From contig NZ_CP118963.1 in NCBI RefSeq assembly GCF_029024105.1, positions 806,001 through 870,000 on the forward strand: 64,000 bases of DNA, in the 5' to 3' direction. The notes beneath the pieces were generated by a model. The model did not search any database and was not told where the DNA came from. It was given only the letters and a program-made list of their open reading frames with translations. The stretch comes from Acinetobacter lwoffii. GTDB lineage: Bacteria > Pseudomonadota > Gammaproteobacteria > Pseudomonadales > Moraxellaceae. This document shows, one piece after another, positions 8,693 through 17,275 of the stretch (positions are counted from its first letter, which is position 1; each line of letters begins with the position of its first letter). The position numbers and the translations under genes are program-made.

Positions 8693-8750
8693 GGATAGTG
8701 GTAGTTGATTGGGCGGTAGATCGCCATTTTCAGGGTGACTGCCACTATCC
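8693..8750 (+). other. long structured inverted repeat between convergent genes
   Basis: GGATAGTGGTAGT (8693-8705) pairs along all 13 positions, one as G-U, with ACTGCCACTATCC (8738-8750). Inside lies a second small hairpin, GGCG-N6-CGCC (8712-8725). It is followed by AAAAAACTTTTTT. It may serve as a terminator for the plus-strand gene ending at 8639, or be a repeat element or small RNA. The wobble pair favours the plus-strand transcript. Confidence 0.5.
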
Positions 8751-8761
8751 AAAAAACTTTT

Positions 8762-9436
8762 TTAAGTGCTGATAAAGTTTGCCGTCACATTAATACTGAT
8801 GGCCAGAATGGTGGTATTGAATCCGTAAGCCAAAAGCAAATGTAAGGTATTTAGAACCCGCATAGATTGGCAAGTAATGGATACATCTGCAGTTTGCGCA
8901 GAAGTCCCGATGATATAACTAAAATATAGAAAGTCCGGATAAGTCGGTCTTGCGGTATTGGGGAAATCCAGTCCACCGTGTTGCTGTTTGTCGAGTGCCA
9001 GATAAAAGTCATGTGTATAATGAATTGCAAAAATCGTATGCATCAAGAACCAGGCTGAAATAATGGTCAGAACTGATAAGATTAAATGGCCGGTTCGAAT
9101 AGTGGTGTCTTGGGGTAAATGATTAATTTCAATAATAATCGCAATAAAACACATGATCAGGGTGATGATCACTAGAAACAGAATGATCCATTTGCTGGCA
9201 TCTTGTTGCATGGCGCGTTGCAGAATATGAGCATGATCAATACGCCAGAGTTTTTTTATGGTCAATAATAAATAAGCGTAAATCGCGATATTCCAGCTGA
9301 TCAACAGGCAGCTTGACCAGCTCAAAGGGGTGACTGTCTGTAAAACCAGATAAAATCCAATGATGGCTGGGAAAATAATAAAGAAATACAGACGGGATTG
9401 TAGTGCCGTTTTTATAGATTGAAGAAGCTGCATCAT
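8762..9436 (-). CDS. DUF1345 family membrane protein
   Basis: This 224-residue protein has about five hydrophobic helices (near 18-33, 40-60, 84-103, 118-138 and 198-217). The family signature is YPDFLYFSYIIGTSAQTADV followed by ITCQSMRVLNTLHLLLAY. DUF1345 proteins sit in the inner membrane and have no established function. An ATG pair begins the frame at 9436. It lies downstream of the two YbjQ-type genes on the same strand, separated by 232 bp that contain several hairpins. Confidence 0.75.
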   Translation of the reverse strand: MMQLLQSIKTALQSRLYFFIIFPAIIGFYLVLQTVTPLSWSSCLLISWNIAIYAYLLLTIKKLWRIDHAHILQRAMQQDASKWIILFLVIITLIMCFIAIIIEINHLPQDTTIRTGHLILSVLTIISAWFLMHTIFAIHYTHDFYLALDKQQHGGLDFPNTARPTYPDFLYFSYIIGTSAQTADVSITCQSMRVLNTLHLLLAYGFNTTILAISINVTANFIST

Positions 9437-9589
9437 GCCATTTATATTTGTTTTGCTGACTTCTCAAGATCCTAACACAGAACCGTTTGCAATAAAGAAG
9501 ATTGCAACGGCCTGAGTAGCAGCCTTAGTTATTTCCTCTACGACATTTCATCCTAAAGGTGTCGAACTGATTCGAGTTGAGCAATTTGA

Positions 9590-9606
9590 CTGCGCGGATC
9601 GCGCAG
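9590..9606. repeat. GC-rich perfect inverted repeat
   Basis: CTGCGCG and CGCGCAG flank a GAT loop, perfect over seven pairs and distinctly GC-rich in an AT-rich gap. Nearby are a bulged stem CCGTT(T)GCAAT with ATTGCAACGG (9483-9510) and a CGACA with TGTCG pair (9541-9564). No T run follows any of them closely. Confidence 0.4.
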
Positions 9607-9668
9607 CAGGCGTGATCATCTCAATAAATTTTTTTCTGAACCGAGGTTTAGATCGATTGAGCAGGTTG

Positions 9669-10097
9669 TTAGATTGCAGTGCCATAAGCAAAGACTTCTA
9701 CCATGCCACCTTGCATACCGAGTTCTGTGGTGCTGAGCCGAATGCCCATAATCTGAGTCGCACCGATTTTTTCGGCCTCGAGTTTTAATCGCACAATTGC
9801 TTCACGTCGTGCTCGTTCTACTACACTTTCATAGCTGGTCAGACGGCCACCGAGCATATTCTGCACATTGGCAATCGCATATTTAAAATAATCATGAGAA
9901 ATGACCACATTGCTGCTGATCATCTGTCCGGAATATTCAGACACAGCGAAGCGGCTATTGTTCACCCGGATATATGCCAGACGTTGTTCCTGTTCATCCA
10001 GATAACGAAAATGTTTACCTTCGTTATAACGTCCAAAACCGAAACCGACACAAAACAGAATGGCAAAAATGATGATCTGGAGAATTAAACCATCCAT
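9669..10097 (-). CDS. YbjQ/UPF0145-type protein with N-terminal membrane helix
   Basis: The protein has 142 residues. Residues about 3-22 form a membrane helix. The C-terminal ~100 residues carry the UPF0145 pattern: YFKYAIANVQNMLGGRLTSY, ERARREAIVRLKLEAEKIGA and IMGIRLSTTEL. UPF0145 (YbjQ) is a pentamer-forming fold once called heavy-metal-binding domain; its role is unknown. Its ATG lies three bases past the stop of the related gene upstream, so the two form a tandem operon. The membrane anchor distinguishes it from its neighbour. Confidence 0.75.
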   Translation of the reverse strand: MDGLILQIIIFAILFCVGFGFGRYNEGKHFRYLDEQEQRLAYIRVNNSRFAVSEYSGQMISSNVVISHDYFKYAIANVQNMLGGRLTSYESVVERARREAIVRLKLEAEKIGATQIMGIRLSTTELGMQGGMVEVFAYGTAI

Positions 10098-10100
10098 GCT

Positions 10101-10463
10101 TTAATCTGCCTGCGGAAAAGGGTCGGGCAATTTCGGCATGATCGGATCAACGACTACGGCTGTCCCATAAACAAAGAGTTCAGAAGCACCTTGGGCGATA
10201 TTAGAGGTCGAGAAACGAATGCCGACAATCGCATTGGCACCCCTACTACGGGCTTTTTCAATCATGCGGTTCATGGCTTCCTGTCGTGATTCTTCCAGCA
10301 GTTCGGTATAGGCGGTAAGCTCACCACCGACAATATTTTTCAGGCCGGCCAATAAGTCACGTCCGACATGTTTGCTGCGTACGGTACTGCCATACACCAC
10401 ATCAATTTGCTGGCGAATGGTATGTCCCGGTACAGATTCCAGATTGCTAAGTAACATGTGCAT
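10101..10463 (-). CDS. YbjQ/UPF0145 family protein, cytoplasmic
   Basis: This 120-residue protein has no membrane segment. It contains the core YbjQ sequence: VVYGSTVRSKHVGRDLLAG, IVGGELTAYTELLEESRQEA and GANAIVGIRFSTSNIAQGASE. Two ATG codons six bases apart (10463 and 10457) could start it. It is the first gene of a pair with the membrane-anchored YbjQ-type gene. The two probably arose by duplication and may co-assemble; that is inference. Confidence 0.8.
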   Translation of the reverse strand: MHMLLSNLESVPGHTIRQQIDVVYGSTVRSKHVGRDLLAGLKNIVGGELTAYTELLEESRQEAMNRMIEKARSRGANAIVGIRFSTSNIAQGASELFVYGTAVVVDPIMPKLPDPFPQAD

Positions 10464-10520
10464 GTTTTCTAAATAAATCGCTGGTCTATGACAATAGGAA
10501 AACTGCTTCGAAAATGCAAT

Positions 10521-10549
10521 AAAAAAAAGCCCACCGAAGTGAGCTTTTC
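10521..10549 (-). terminator. rho-independent terminator of adeIJK
   Basis: On the minus strand AAAAGCTCAC and GTGGGCTTTT pair around a stable TTCG loop, and the run of T continues past the stem. It lies 17 bp after the adeK stop. A G-T pair in the stem fits the minus direction. Confidence 0.85.
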
Positions 10550-10565
10550 CTGATCTGTCTGGAAT

Positions 10566-12032
10566 TTATTGCGCTGGTTGTTCTGCCGCACGGCGCTGTT
10601 CAGATACAGACGGTGTATTCGGTAAGGTATCCGTCGTATTGACTTTCAAGCCGCCCCCCAGGGTTTTGTAGACTTCAACCTGATTGTTCAGATTGGCCTG
10701 TTCAAGCAATAACAAACCTTGTTCTGCTGCATAAGACGCACGCTGTGCGTCCAGTACCGTCAGATAGCTGTCAATTCCGGCGCGGAAACGTGCCTGTGAC
10801 AAGCGATAGGTGGTGTTGGTTGCTTCGACCAGGCGGCGCTGAGCTGCAAGACGATCACCAATATTCTGACGTACCGCCAAAGCATCATTCACTTCACGGA
10901 AAGCAGTCTGAATCGACTTTTCGTAATCTGACAAGGCAATTTGCTGATCGGTTTCAGAAATACGGATATTGGCCTGACGGGTACCCCAATCAAAAATTGG
11001 AATATCCAGACTCGGACCAAATGACCAGGCAAAACTGCCCGACTTAAACAGGTCGCCTAAATCCGTAGAGGCATAACCTGCTGAACCGGTCAAACTAATC
11101 GTCGGGAACAGGCGTGCACGTGCTGCCGCAATATTGGCACCTGCCGCAGACAGACGGTATTCTGCTGCACGAACATCTGGACGGTTAATCAGTAGATCAC
11201 TTGGCAAGCCTGAACCCAATGCAGTATTTGAGGTGATGCGGGTTACGCGTTGTGCTGGTAATAAATTCGCAGGCACTTGCTGACCGACCAGCAGGTTTAA
11301 CAGGTTTTGTGCCTGTGCTACCTGAGTGCGGTAATTCGCAACATCATTACGTGCAGTTTCAACCGAGATCTGTGCCTGACGTACTGGAAGCTCGCTGTCG
11401 ATCCCGACATCAAAACGTTTCTTGTTCAGATTGAAAGATTCAAGCTGGGCTTTCAGCGTTTGTTCAGCCAAAGCCAGATTGGCATTGGCAAACGAGTAGC
11501 TGAGCCAAGCCTGAGACACCTGACCAATCAAGGCAATTTGCGTCGCATCTCGCGCACTTTGGGTCGCCAGGAAACTATCCAGCGCATTGTCACGCAAGCT
11601 GCGGACACGCCCCCAGAAATCCAGTTCATACGCAGTTACACCCAGTCCGACATTATAAGTCGTCACTGCACCACGATTCTGGGAATTCATGGTGTCCTGG
11701 CGCAATACGCTACCACTGGCACCAATCGTCGGTAACTGGTTGTTTTCAGTAATCTGATACTGTTGCTGGGCTCGTTGAATATTGAGGGCAGCAATACGCA
11801 AATCACGGTTATTGTTTAATGCCAGATCCAGCACCTGTAACAGGCGCTGATCGGCAAAAAAGTTTTTATAACCTTGTTCTGCTACAGAAGTACCAGACGC
11901 ATTGGTATAGCTGCTCGGGATATCTGCCTGCGCAACCGGCTCTGGACTGCGCATGCTTTGACAAGCCGTCAAAGCAAGCGCAAGGGCAGATACCGCAATG
12001 CTACGACCTGTAATAGACCATACATTTTGCAT
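10566..12032 (-). CDS. adeK: outer-membrane channel of the AdeIJK efflux pump
   Basis: This 488-residue TolC/OprM-type outer membrane factor has a lipoprotein signal ending LTAC, with Cys24 as the acylation site. Two repeats of the family follow, with YELDFWGRVRSLRDNAL and FGPSLDIPIFDWGTRQANI as typical motifs, then DSYLTVLDAQR near the end. It forms the trimeric exit duct for substrates handed over by AdeI and AdeJ. Its ATG overlaps the adeJ stop by one base (TAATG), so translation is coupled. The sequence is close to A. baumannii AdeK. A strong terminator follows. Confidence 0.95.
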   Translation of the reverse strand: MQNVWSITGRSIAVSALALALTACQSMRSPEPVAQADIPSSYTNASGTSVAEQGYKNFFADQRLLQVLDLALNNNRDLRIAALNIQRAQQQYQITENNQLPTIGASGSVLRQDTMNSQNRGAVTTYNVGLGVTAYELDFWGRVRSLRDNALDSFLATQSARDATQIALIGQVSQAWLSYSFANANLALAEQTLKAQLESFNLNKKRFDVGIDSELPVRQAQISVETARNDVANYRTQVAQAQNLLNLLVGQQVPANLLPAQRVTRITSNTALGSGLPSDLLINRPDVRAAEYRLSAAGANIAAARARLFPTISLTGSAGYASTDLGDLFKSGSFAWSFGPSLDIPIFDWGTRQANIRISETDQQIALSDYEKSIQTAFREVNDALAVRQNIGDRLAAQRRLVEATNTTYRLSQARFRAGIDSYLTVLDAQRASYAAEQGLLLLEQANLNNQVEVYKTLGGGLKVNTTDTLPNTPSVSEQRRAAEQPAQ

Positions 12033-15000
12033 TACGACTTATACTCCTGATTTTGTTGTTTTGGTTTGTATTTAAAGACACTTCGAATCCACACGTAGAA
12101 TACCGGGATAAAGAAGATACCTAACAAGGTCGAGCTGATCACGCCGCCGAGTACGCCATAACCGACTGAGTGCTGGCTACCTGCACCCGCCCCTGAAGCC
12201 AGAGCAAGCGGTAATACACCAAAACCAAAGGCCAATGTGGTCATGATAATTGGACGTAAACGCATTTTTGCCGCATGCAAGGTCGCTTCAAATAACTCTT
12301 CACCTTGTTCCTGCAATTCTTTCGCAAACTCGACAATCAAGATCGCGTTTTTCGCAGAAAGACCAATCACGGCAATAATCGCTACCTGGAAGTAAATGTT
12401 ATTCGACAGGTTTGGATTTTGCAGCAGCACCATTCCACCAAAGGTGAGTAATAATGCACCGACAATACCCAATGGGACCACCAGTAGAACCGAGAACGGA
12501 ATCGACCAGCTTTCATACAGGGCTGCCAGACACAGGAAGACAATCAGCAGTGACAAGGCATACAGGAACGGAGCTTGTGCACCAGATTCACGCTCTTCTA
12601 AAGACAGGCCTGTCCATTCGAAGTCGAAACCTTGCAAGCCCATTTCTGGTAACTTAGCCACAATTTCTTCCATGGCCACCATTGCGTCGCCCGAGCTGAT
12701 ACCCGGAGCAGGTGTACCTTGAATGTTCATGGACGATACGCCGTTATAACGCTCAAGACGTGGTGAACCGTAGGTCCATTCGCCTGTGGCAAATGCCGAG
12801 AATGGCACCATTTCACCACGATTATTACGCACATACCATTGGTCCAGATCTTCCGGCATCATACGTGAGCCAGCTTCACCCTGAACATAGACTTTCTTGA
12901 CACGACCACGATCAATGAAATCATTGATATATGAACCGCCCCAAGCAATACCCATGGTGCTGTTAATTTCGGCAACGCTGACACCCAGTGCACCTGCTTG
13001 CGCATGATCCACAATGACACGGTACTGAGGAGTATCTTCCTGACCGTTTGGACGTACGCCTGCCAGACGCGAATCTTGTGCGGCCATACCCAGGATTGCA
13101 TTACGTGCTGCCAGGAGCTGTTCATGACTTTGACCACTTGCAGCCTTGAGCTGCAAGTTGAAGCCAGCCGACACACCCAGTTCAGGCATCGCAGGAAGCT
13201 GCAATGGCATGATATAAGACGCATCTTTGATAATCATGTTCAGTGCCATACCACGTTGAATAATGGCACCGACTTGAGATTCCGGACTGTGACGCTCTGA
13301 CCAGTCTTTCAACTTAATGAAAGCCAGACCTGCATTTTGTCCCACACCCGTGAAGGAGAAACCTGCCACACTAAAGACGGATTCTACATGCTCTTTCTCG
13401 TTTTCCAAGAAATAGTTGGTCATGGTGCTGACCACTTTGTCGGTACGTTCCAAGGTTGCATTTGGCGGTAACTGAACCAGCGTCATGACCACGCCCTGGT
13501 CTTCATCCGGTAGGAACGAAGAAGGCAGTTTCTGGAACAACAGCACAATAATACCCAGTACCACGGCATACACCACACCTGAGAAAATCTTGCTGTGGGT
13601 CATGCGGTTGACGCCGCCCTGATATTTCACAGAGACCTTGTCAAAACTGCTATTAAACCAGCGGAAGAAACGCGCAAAAATACCATTACTTTCCGGCTTG
13701 TTCGGATCATGCTGTTTCAGCAGGGTCGCACACAGGGCAGGAGTAAAGGTTAAGGCAACCACCAGTGACAAGACCATCGCTGTGACCAGCGTAATCGAGA
13801 ACTGGCGATAAATGACCCCGGTGGTTCCACCGAAGAAAGCCATTGGAACGAATACTGCCGACAGCACCGAGGTAATACCAATCAATGCGCCAGAAATCTG
13901 TTTCATCGATTTTTCAGTTGCAGCAACCGGATCCAGATGTTCTTCCACCATGACCCGTTCGACGTTCTCGACCACAACAATCGCGTCATCGACCAGAAGA
14001 CCAATCGCCAATACCATGGCAAACATGGTCAGGGTATTAATCGAGAAGCCAAAGATGTTAATGACGGCAAATGTACCCAATACTACGACTGGAACTGCCA
14101 TGGTTGGAATGATGGTGGCACGCCAGTTCTGCAAGAACAGGAACATCACCAGGAATACTAGAATAATCGCTTCGATCAGAGTTTTAACTACACTCTTAAT
14201 CGACAGTTCAATAAATGGTGTTGTATCAAACGCCAGTTGGTCGACCATGCCTTGCGGATAGTTCGGACGTAACTGTTTTAAGCGTTCTTCAACCGCTTGT
14301 GCGGTATCCAGGGCATTGGCGCCAGTCGCAAGCTTGATTGCTACACCACCAGCCGGTTTGCCATTAAATTTAGAATCGAACTGATAGTTATCTGCACCGA
14401 GTTCAACTCGTGCAACATCACCTAAGCGAACCTGCGCACCAGAAGTGGCATTTTTCAGGAAGATATTGCTGAACTGCTCCGGCGTTTGTAACAGACTTTG
14501 AGCCGTTACCGTCGCATTTAACACTTGTCCTTGAACTGCAGGCGCACCACCCAACTGACCTACGGCAACCTGTGCATTCTGGGTACGGATTGCATTAGCA
14601 ATATCACTTGGCGTTACTTGCAGGCTGGCCATCTTGGCTGGATCCAGCCAGATACGCATCGCATAAGAACCACCAAAGACCTGAACTTCACCGACCCCGG
14701 CCACACGGCTTAAAGGTTCAGCAATATTCGAGTTAACATAGTCTTTGATGTCATCTGCGGTCAGGCTGCTATCAGGTGAATAGAATGCCAAAACTTGCAA
14801 GAAGCTTGCACCCGATTTGGTCACCCGCACACCCTGACGCTGTACATCTTCAGGCAGCAGGGCAGTCGCAGACTGTAATTTGTTTTGAACCTGAACCTGT
14901 GCGATATCAGGATCGACACCCTGGTCAAAATTCAAGGAAATAGACGAAGAGCCGTTACCCGCACTGTTAGACGAGATATAGCGCAAGCCATCCATACCGT

Positions 15001-15208
15001 TCATCTGCTGCTCGATGATCTGGGTCACTGTATTTTCAACAGTTTCAGCAGATGCACCCGGATAAGTCGCAGAAATCGTCACGGTCGGTGGCGCGATGGT
15101 TGGATATTGTGCAATCGGCATTTTGCTGATGGTTAAAATACCCGCCAGCATAATCACCAATGCAATCACCCATGCGAAAATCGGGCGATGAATAAAGAAT
15201 TGAGCCAT
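12032..15208 (-). CDS. adeJ: RND inner-membrane transporter of the AdeIJK efflux pump
   Basis: This HAE1-type RND pump has 1058 residues, the usual size for AcrB relatives. It begins MAQFFIHRPIFAWVIALVIM. The proton-relay aspartates are in GLLVDDAIVVVENVER, about residue 405, and the second membrane bundle includes GLSAKNAILIVEFAKE. Two large periplasmic loops hold the drug pockets. It exports beta-lactams, quinolones, tetracyclines, chloramphenicol and other compounds in A. baumannii. It sits 13 bp after adeI and overlaps adeK by one base. In that species the operon is intrinsic and repressed by AdeN, a TetR-type protein not encoded in this window. Confidence 0.95.
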   Translation of the reverse strand: MAQFFIHRPIFAWVIALVIMLAGILTISKMPIAQYPTIAPPTVTISATYPGASAETVENTVTQIIEQQMNGMDGLRYISSNSAGNGSSSISLNFDQGVDPDIAQVQVQNKLQSATALLPEDVQRQGVRVTKSGASFLQVLAFYSPDSSLTADDIKDYVNSNIAEPLSRVAGVGEVQVFGGSYAMRIWLDPAKMASLQVTPSDIANAIRTQNAQVAVGQLGGAPAVQGQVLNATVTAQSLLQTPEQFSNIFLKNATSGAQVRLGDVARVELGADNYQFDSKFNGKPAGGVAIKLATGANALDTAQAVEERLKQLRPNYPQGMVDQLAFDTTPFIELSIKSVVKTLIEAIILVFLVMFLFLQNWRATIIPTMAVPVVVLGTFAVINIFGFSINTLTMFAMVLAIGLLVDDAIVVVENVERVMVEEHLDPVAATEKSMKQISGALIGITSVLSAVFVPMAFFGGTTGVIYRQFSITLVTAMVLSLVVALTFTPALCATLLKQHDPNKPESNGIFARFFRWFNSSFDKVSVKYQGGVNRMTHSKIFSGVVYAVVLGIIVLLFQKLPSSFLPDEDQGVVMTLVQLPPNATLERTDKVVSTMTNYFLENEKEHVESVFSVAGFSFTGVGQNAGLAFIKLKDWSERHSPESQVGAIIQRGMALNMIIKDASYIMPLQLPAMPELGVSAGFNLQLKAASGQSHEQLLAARNAILGMAAQDSRLAGVRPNGQEDTPQYRVIVDHAQAGALGVSVAEINSTMGIAWGGSYINDFIDRGRVKKVYVQGEAGSRMMPEDLDQWYVRNNRGEMVPFSAFATGEWTYGSPRLERYNGVSSMNIQGTPAPGISSGDAMVAMEEIVAKLPEMGLQGFDFEWTGLSLEERESGAQAPFLYALSLLIVFLCLAALYESWSIPFSVLLVVPLGIVGALLLTFGGMVLLQNPNLSNNIYFQVAIIAVIGLSAKNAILIVEFAKELQEQGEELFEATLHAAKMRLRPIIMTTLAFGFGVLPLALASGAGAGSQHSVGYGVLGGVISSTLLGIFFIPVFYVWIRSVFKYKPKQQNQEYKS

Positions 15209-15221
15209 GAACCATTACTCC

Positions 15222-16484
15222 TTATGCATTTGCAGCAGGTTTTTGTTCAGGTTTCTCTTTAGCATCATCTGCCTTTTTCTCGCTCGTTGCAGGCTGTTGC
15301 GGTGCAGCACCTTGTGGCGCAGCAGCTTGAGGTTGATAAGGTTTTGGTACAACTTGCTGTTCAGGTTTTACTTTCGCAATACCATCTACAATCACTTTAT
15401 CGCCTGGATTCAGACCTTCAGTCACAATCCAGTTGCTGCCTTGGGAACCAACGGTAGTCACTGGACGTGGCGTCACTTTATTGTCAGCACCGACCAGCAT
15501 CGCCATCGCCTGACCTGTTGGGGTACGGGTCAAAGCTGCTTGCGGAATCAGGAACGCATTCGGTACTTCACCCTGTACGATTTGTGCAGTGGCAAACATA
15601 CCTGGCAAAAGCAGGTGATTTTTGTTCGGGAATACCGCACGTAAAGTCACGGTACCTGTTTCCGGGTTCACGCTGGCATCAGAGAATGCAAGACGGCCTT
15701 CAACCGGGTAGATACTGCCATCTTCAAGCTTCAACTTGACTTTGGTGTTGTTCGAGCTGTTCAAGCTGCCTTGGTTAAGCTGTTGACGTAAACGTAAAAG
15801 CTCGGCACTTGACTGGTTGATATCTACATAGATTGGATCTAGACGCTGAATTGTCACCAATGGCTCTGGCTGATTCGCTGTTACCAAAGCACCCGCCGTC
15901 ACCGATGAACGGTTGGTCTGGCCTGAAATCGGAGCGCGTACAGTCGAATAGCCCAGGTTGATTTCGGCATTACGCAAAGTTGCGCGATTGGCATTCAAAT
16001 CAGCTTCAGCCAGTTTGACCTGTGCCGCGATGTCATCATATTCCTGTTTGGAAATGGCATTGGTACCGACCAGTTGACGGTAACGGCCTTCCTTCACACG
16101 CAATACGCCCAGATTGGCTTCAGCACGGGCAATCGCTGCACGAGCATTGTCCACTGTAGTGCGGTTGGTGCTTGAATCGATTTCATACAAGGCCTGACCT
16201 TCACGCACATAGCTGCCTTCCGTGAACAAGCGTTTAAGCACCACGCCACTGGCTTGTGGACGTACATCTGAAATTTCAAATGCTGTTGTACGACCTGAGA
16301 GCTCTACAGACTGCTCTACACTTTGCGGTTGTGCAACAAGAACACCGACTTCAGTCGGTGGCATTTGTTGTTGAGCACCAGCTTGCTGGCCCTCTTTAGG
16401 ATCTTTGCTACAACCAACAAGTGCAAGACTTGTTGCCAATGCGCAAGCAGTCAGGGCAGGTGCCCAAAGCTTTGCAGACATCAT
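15222..16484 (-). CDS. adeI: periplasmic adaptor (membrane fusion) protein of the AdeIJK pump
   Basis: The protein has 420 residues with a lipoprotein signal (MMSAKLWAPALTACALATSL then ALVGC), Cys25 being the acyl site. The order is a barrel-sandwich lipoyl domain, an alpha-helical hairpin (TTVDNARAAIARAEANL...), a second lipoyl half (INLGYSTVRAPISGQTNRS) and a beta-barrel. The C-terminus is rich in Pro, Gln, Ala and Lys. It links AdeJ to AdeK. The start is preceded by AGAGGTGG. It is 36 bp after the PAP2 gene, so it may be read from that promoter as well as its own. It resembles A. baumannii AdeI closely. Confidence 0.95.
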   Translation of the reverse strand: MMSAKLWAPALTACALATSLALVGCSKDPKEGQQAGAQQQMPPTEVGVLVAQPQSVEQSVELSGRTTAFEISDVRPQASGVVLKRLFTEGSYVREGQALYEIDSSTNRTTVDNARAAIARAEANLGVLRVKEGRYRQLVGTNAISKQEYDDIAAQVKLAEADLNANRATLRNAEINLGYSTVRAPISGQTNRSSVTAGALVTANQPEPLVTIQRLDPIYVDINQSSAELLRLRQQLNQGSLNSSNNTKVKLKLEDGSIYPVEGRLAFSDASVNPETGTVTLRAVFPNKNHLLLPGMFATAQIVQGEVPNAFLIPQAALTRTPTGQAMAMLVGADNKVTPRPVTTVGSQGSNWIVTEGLNPGDKVIVDGIAKVKPEQQVVPKPYQPQAAAPQGAAPQQPATSEKKADDAKEKPEQKPAANA

Positions 16485-16520
16485 TATTCCACCTCTAATT
16501 AGATTTATATCTAAATTTTC

Positions 16521-17123
16521 TTATTTGTGAGCCGCGCAATATCTGATCCAGACCATATACCACAACGAAATCCAAATAAAACTGATACTCCAGCCGGATA
16601 TGACATCTGAAGGAAAATGTACGCCCAGATAAACTCTTGAGATCCCCATCATCAGCATCCATACCACTGCACCTATCACGATGAGGGTATAACGGGAATG
16701 TTGCCGATGGATGTAAATTGCCAAACAAGCCAGACAAGCCGCATATAGACTATGGGCACTTGGAAAGGAACTTCCAAAGCTTTCAACCAGATGCAAGGAT
16801 TCTGGTGGTCGGGGTCGGGCAATTGCAAATTTCAACAGCCAAGCTAGGAGAATTCCTCCGATAATTCCGATACATATAAAAATTGCGTTTGTATACTTTT
16901 TATACCACAGCAATGCAATACACCATAGCGTGGATAAAAATAATACAAATGGCATGCCACCTATTAAGGATAAGGACTGAGTAATTTGATTCCAAAACTC
17001 GGTGCGATAAAGACTCATCCATTCCACAGCTTGCAAGTCGAGCTCGTTTAAAGCGGGAATATTCAGGATGAACACACTGAAAATTAAAAATAAAATACCG
17101 ACAAAAAGTAACAAGTAATGCAT
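16521..17123 (-). CDS. PAP2 family phosphatase
   Basis: This 200-residue protein has six hydrophobic helices and the three PAP2 active-site motifs: KFAIARPRP, FPSAHS and SRVYLGVHFPSD. Family members dephosphorylate lipid carriers such as undecaprenyl diphosphate or phosphatidylglycerol phosphate at the periplasmic side. The frame is open upstream to 17207, but the ATG at 17123 was chosen because AAGGA precedes it and the upstream part lies across the predicted promoter. It is directly upstream of adeI, so efflux and envelope phosphatase may be coexpressed. Confidence 0.85.
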   Translation of the reverse strand: MHYLLLFVGILFLIFSVFILNIPALNELDLQAVEWMSLYRTEFWNQITQSLSLIGGMPFVLFLSTLWCIALLWYKKYTNAIFICIGIIGGILLAWLLKFAIARPRPPESLHLVESFGSSFPSAHSLYAACLACLAIYIHRQHSRYTLIVIGAVVWMLMMGISRVYLGVHFPSDVISGWSISFIWISLWYMVWIRYCAAHK

Positions 17124-17176
17124 GCCAAAAATCCTTGTCCTTTTAACCGTTCGCAGATCGGTCAATTGTCTGAAGC

Positions 17177-17207
17177 AAAGTGTACTTGTCAGTACACTTT
17201 TTTTCAA
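17177..17207 (-). promoter_or_regulatory. promoter with overlapping 24-bp palindrome before pap2-adeIJK
   Basis: The arms AAAGTGTACT (17177-17186) and AGTACACTTT (17191-17200) are perfect over ten pairs around TGTC. On the minus strand TTGAAA (17207-17202) and TACACT (17184-17179) are separated by exactly 17 bp. The palindrome therefore covers the -10 and most of the spacer, as expected for a repressor operator. Seven T residues on the plus strand would also allow a plus-strand terminator, but no plus-strand gene precedes it. Confidence 0.55.
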
Positions 17208-17275
17208 GTGTGCGTATTTTATGCGAATTCCATTTTTTTCGTAAGGAATTTGTTGCTAAATATAGTGTAATTATC

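Noticed and set aside
13812..14261. 149-codon plus-strand frame inside adeJ
   Set aside because: It is antisense to a strongly conserved RND transporter gene; the length follows from the codon pattern of the real gene.
15207..15644. 145-codon plus-strand frame over the adeI/adeJ junction
   Set aside because: Antisense to adeI; the Phe/Leu/Arg-rich translation is the shadow of Ala/Lys/Glu-rich coding sequence.
17177..17204. The 24-bp palindrome as a plus-strand terminator
   Set aside because: A T run does follow on the plus strand, but no plus-strand gene precedes it, whereas it aligns exactly with a minus-strand promoter. A terminator role is not excluded.
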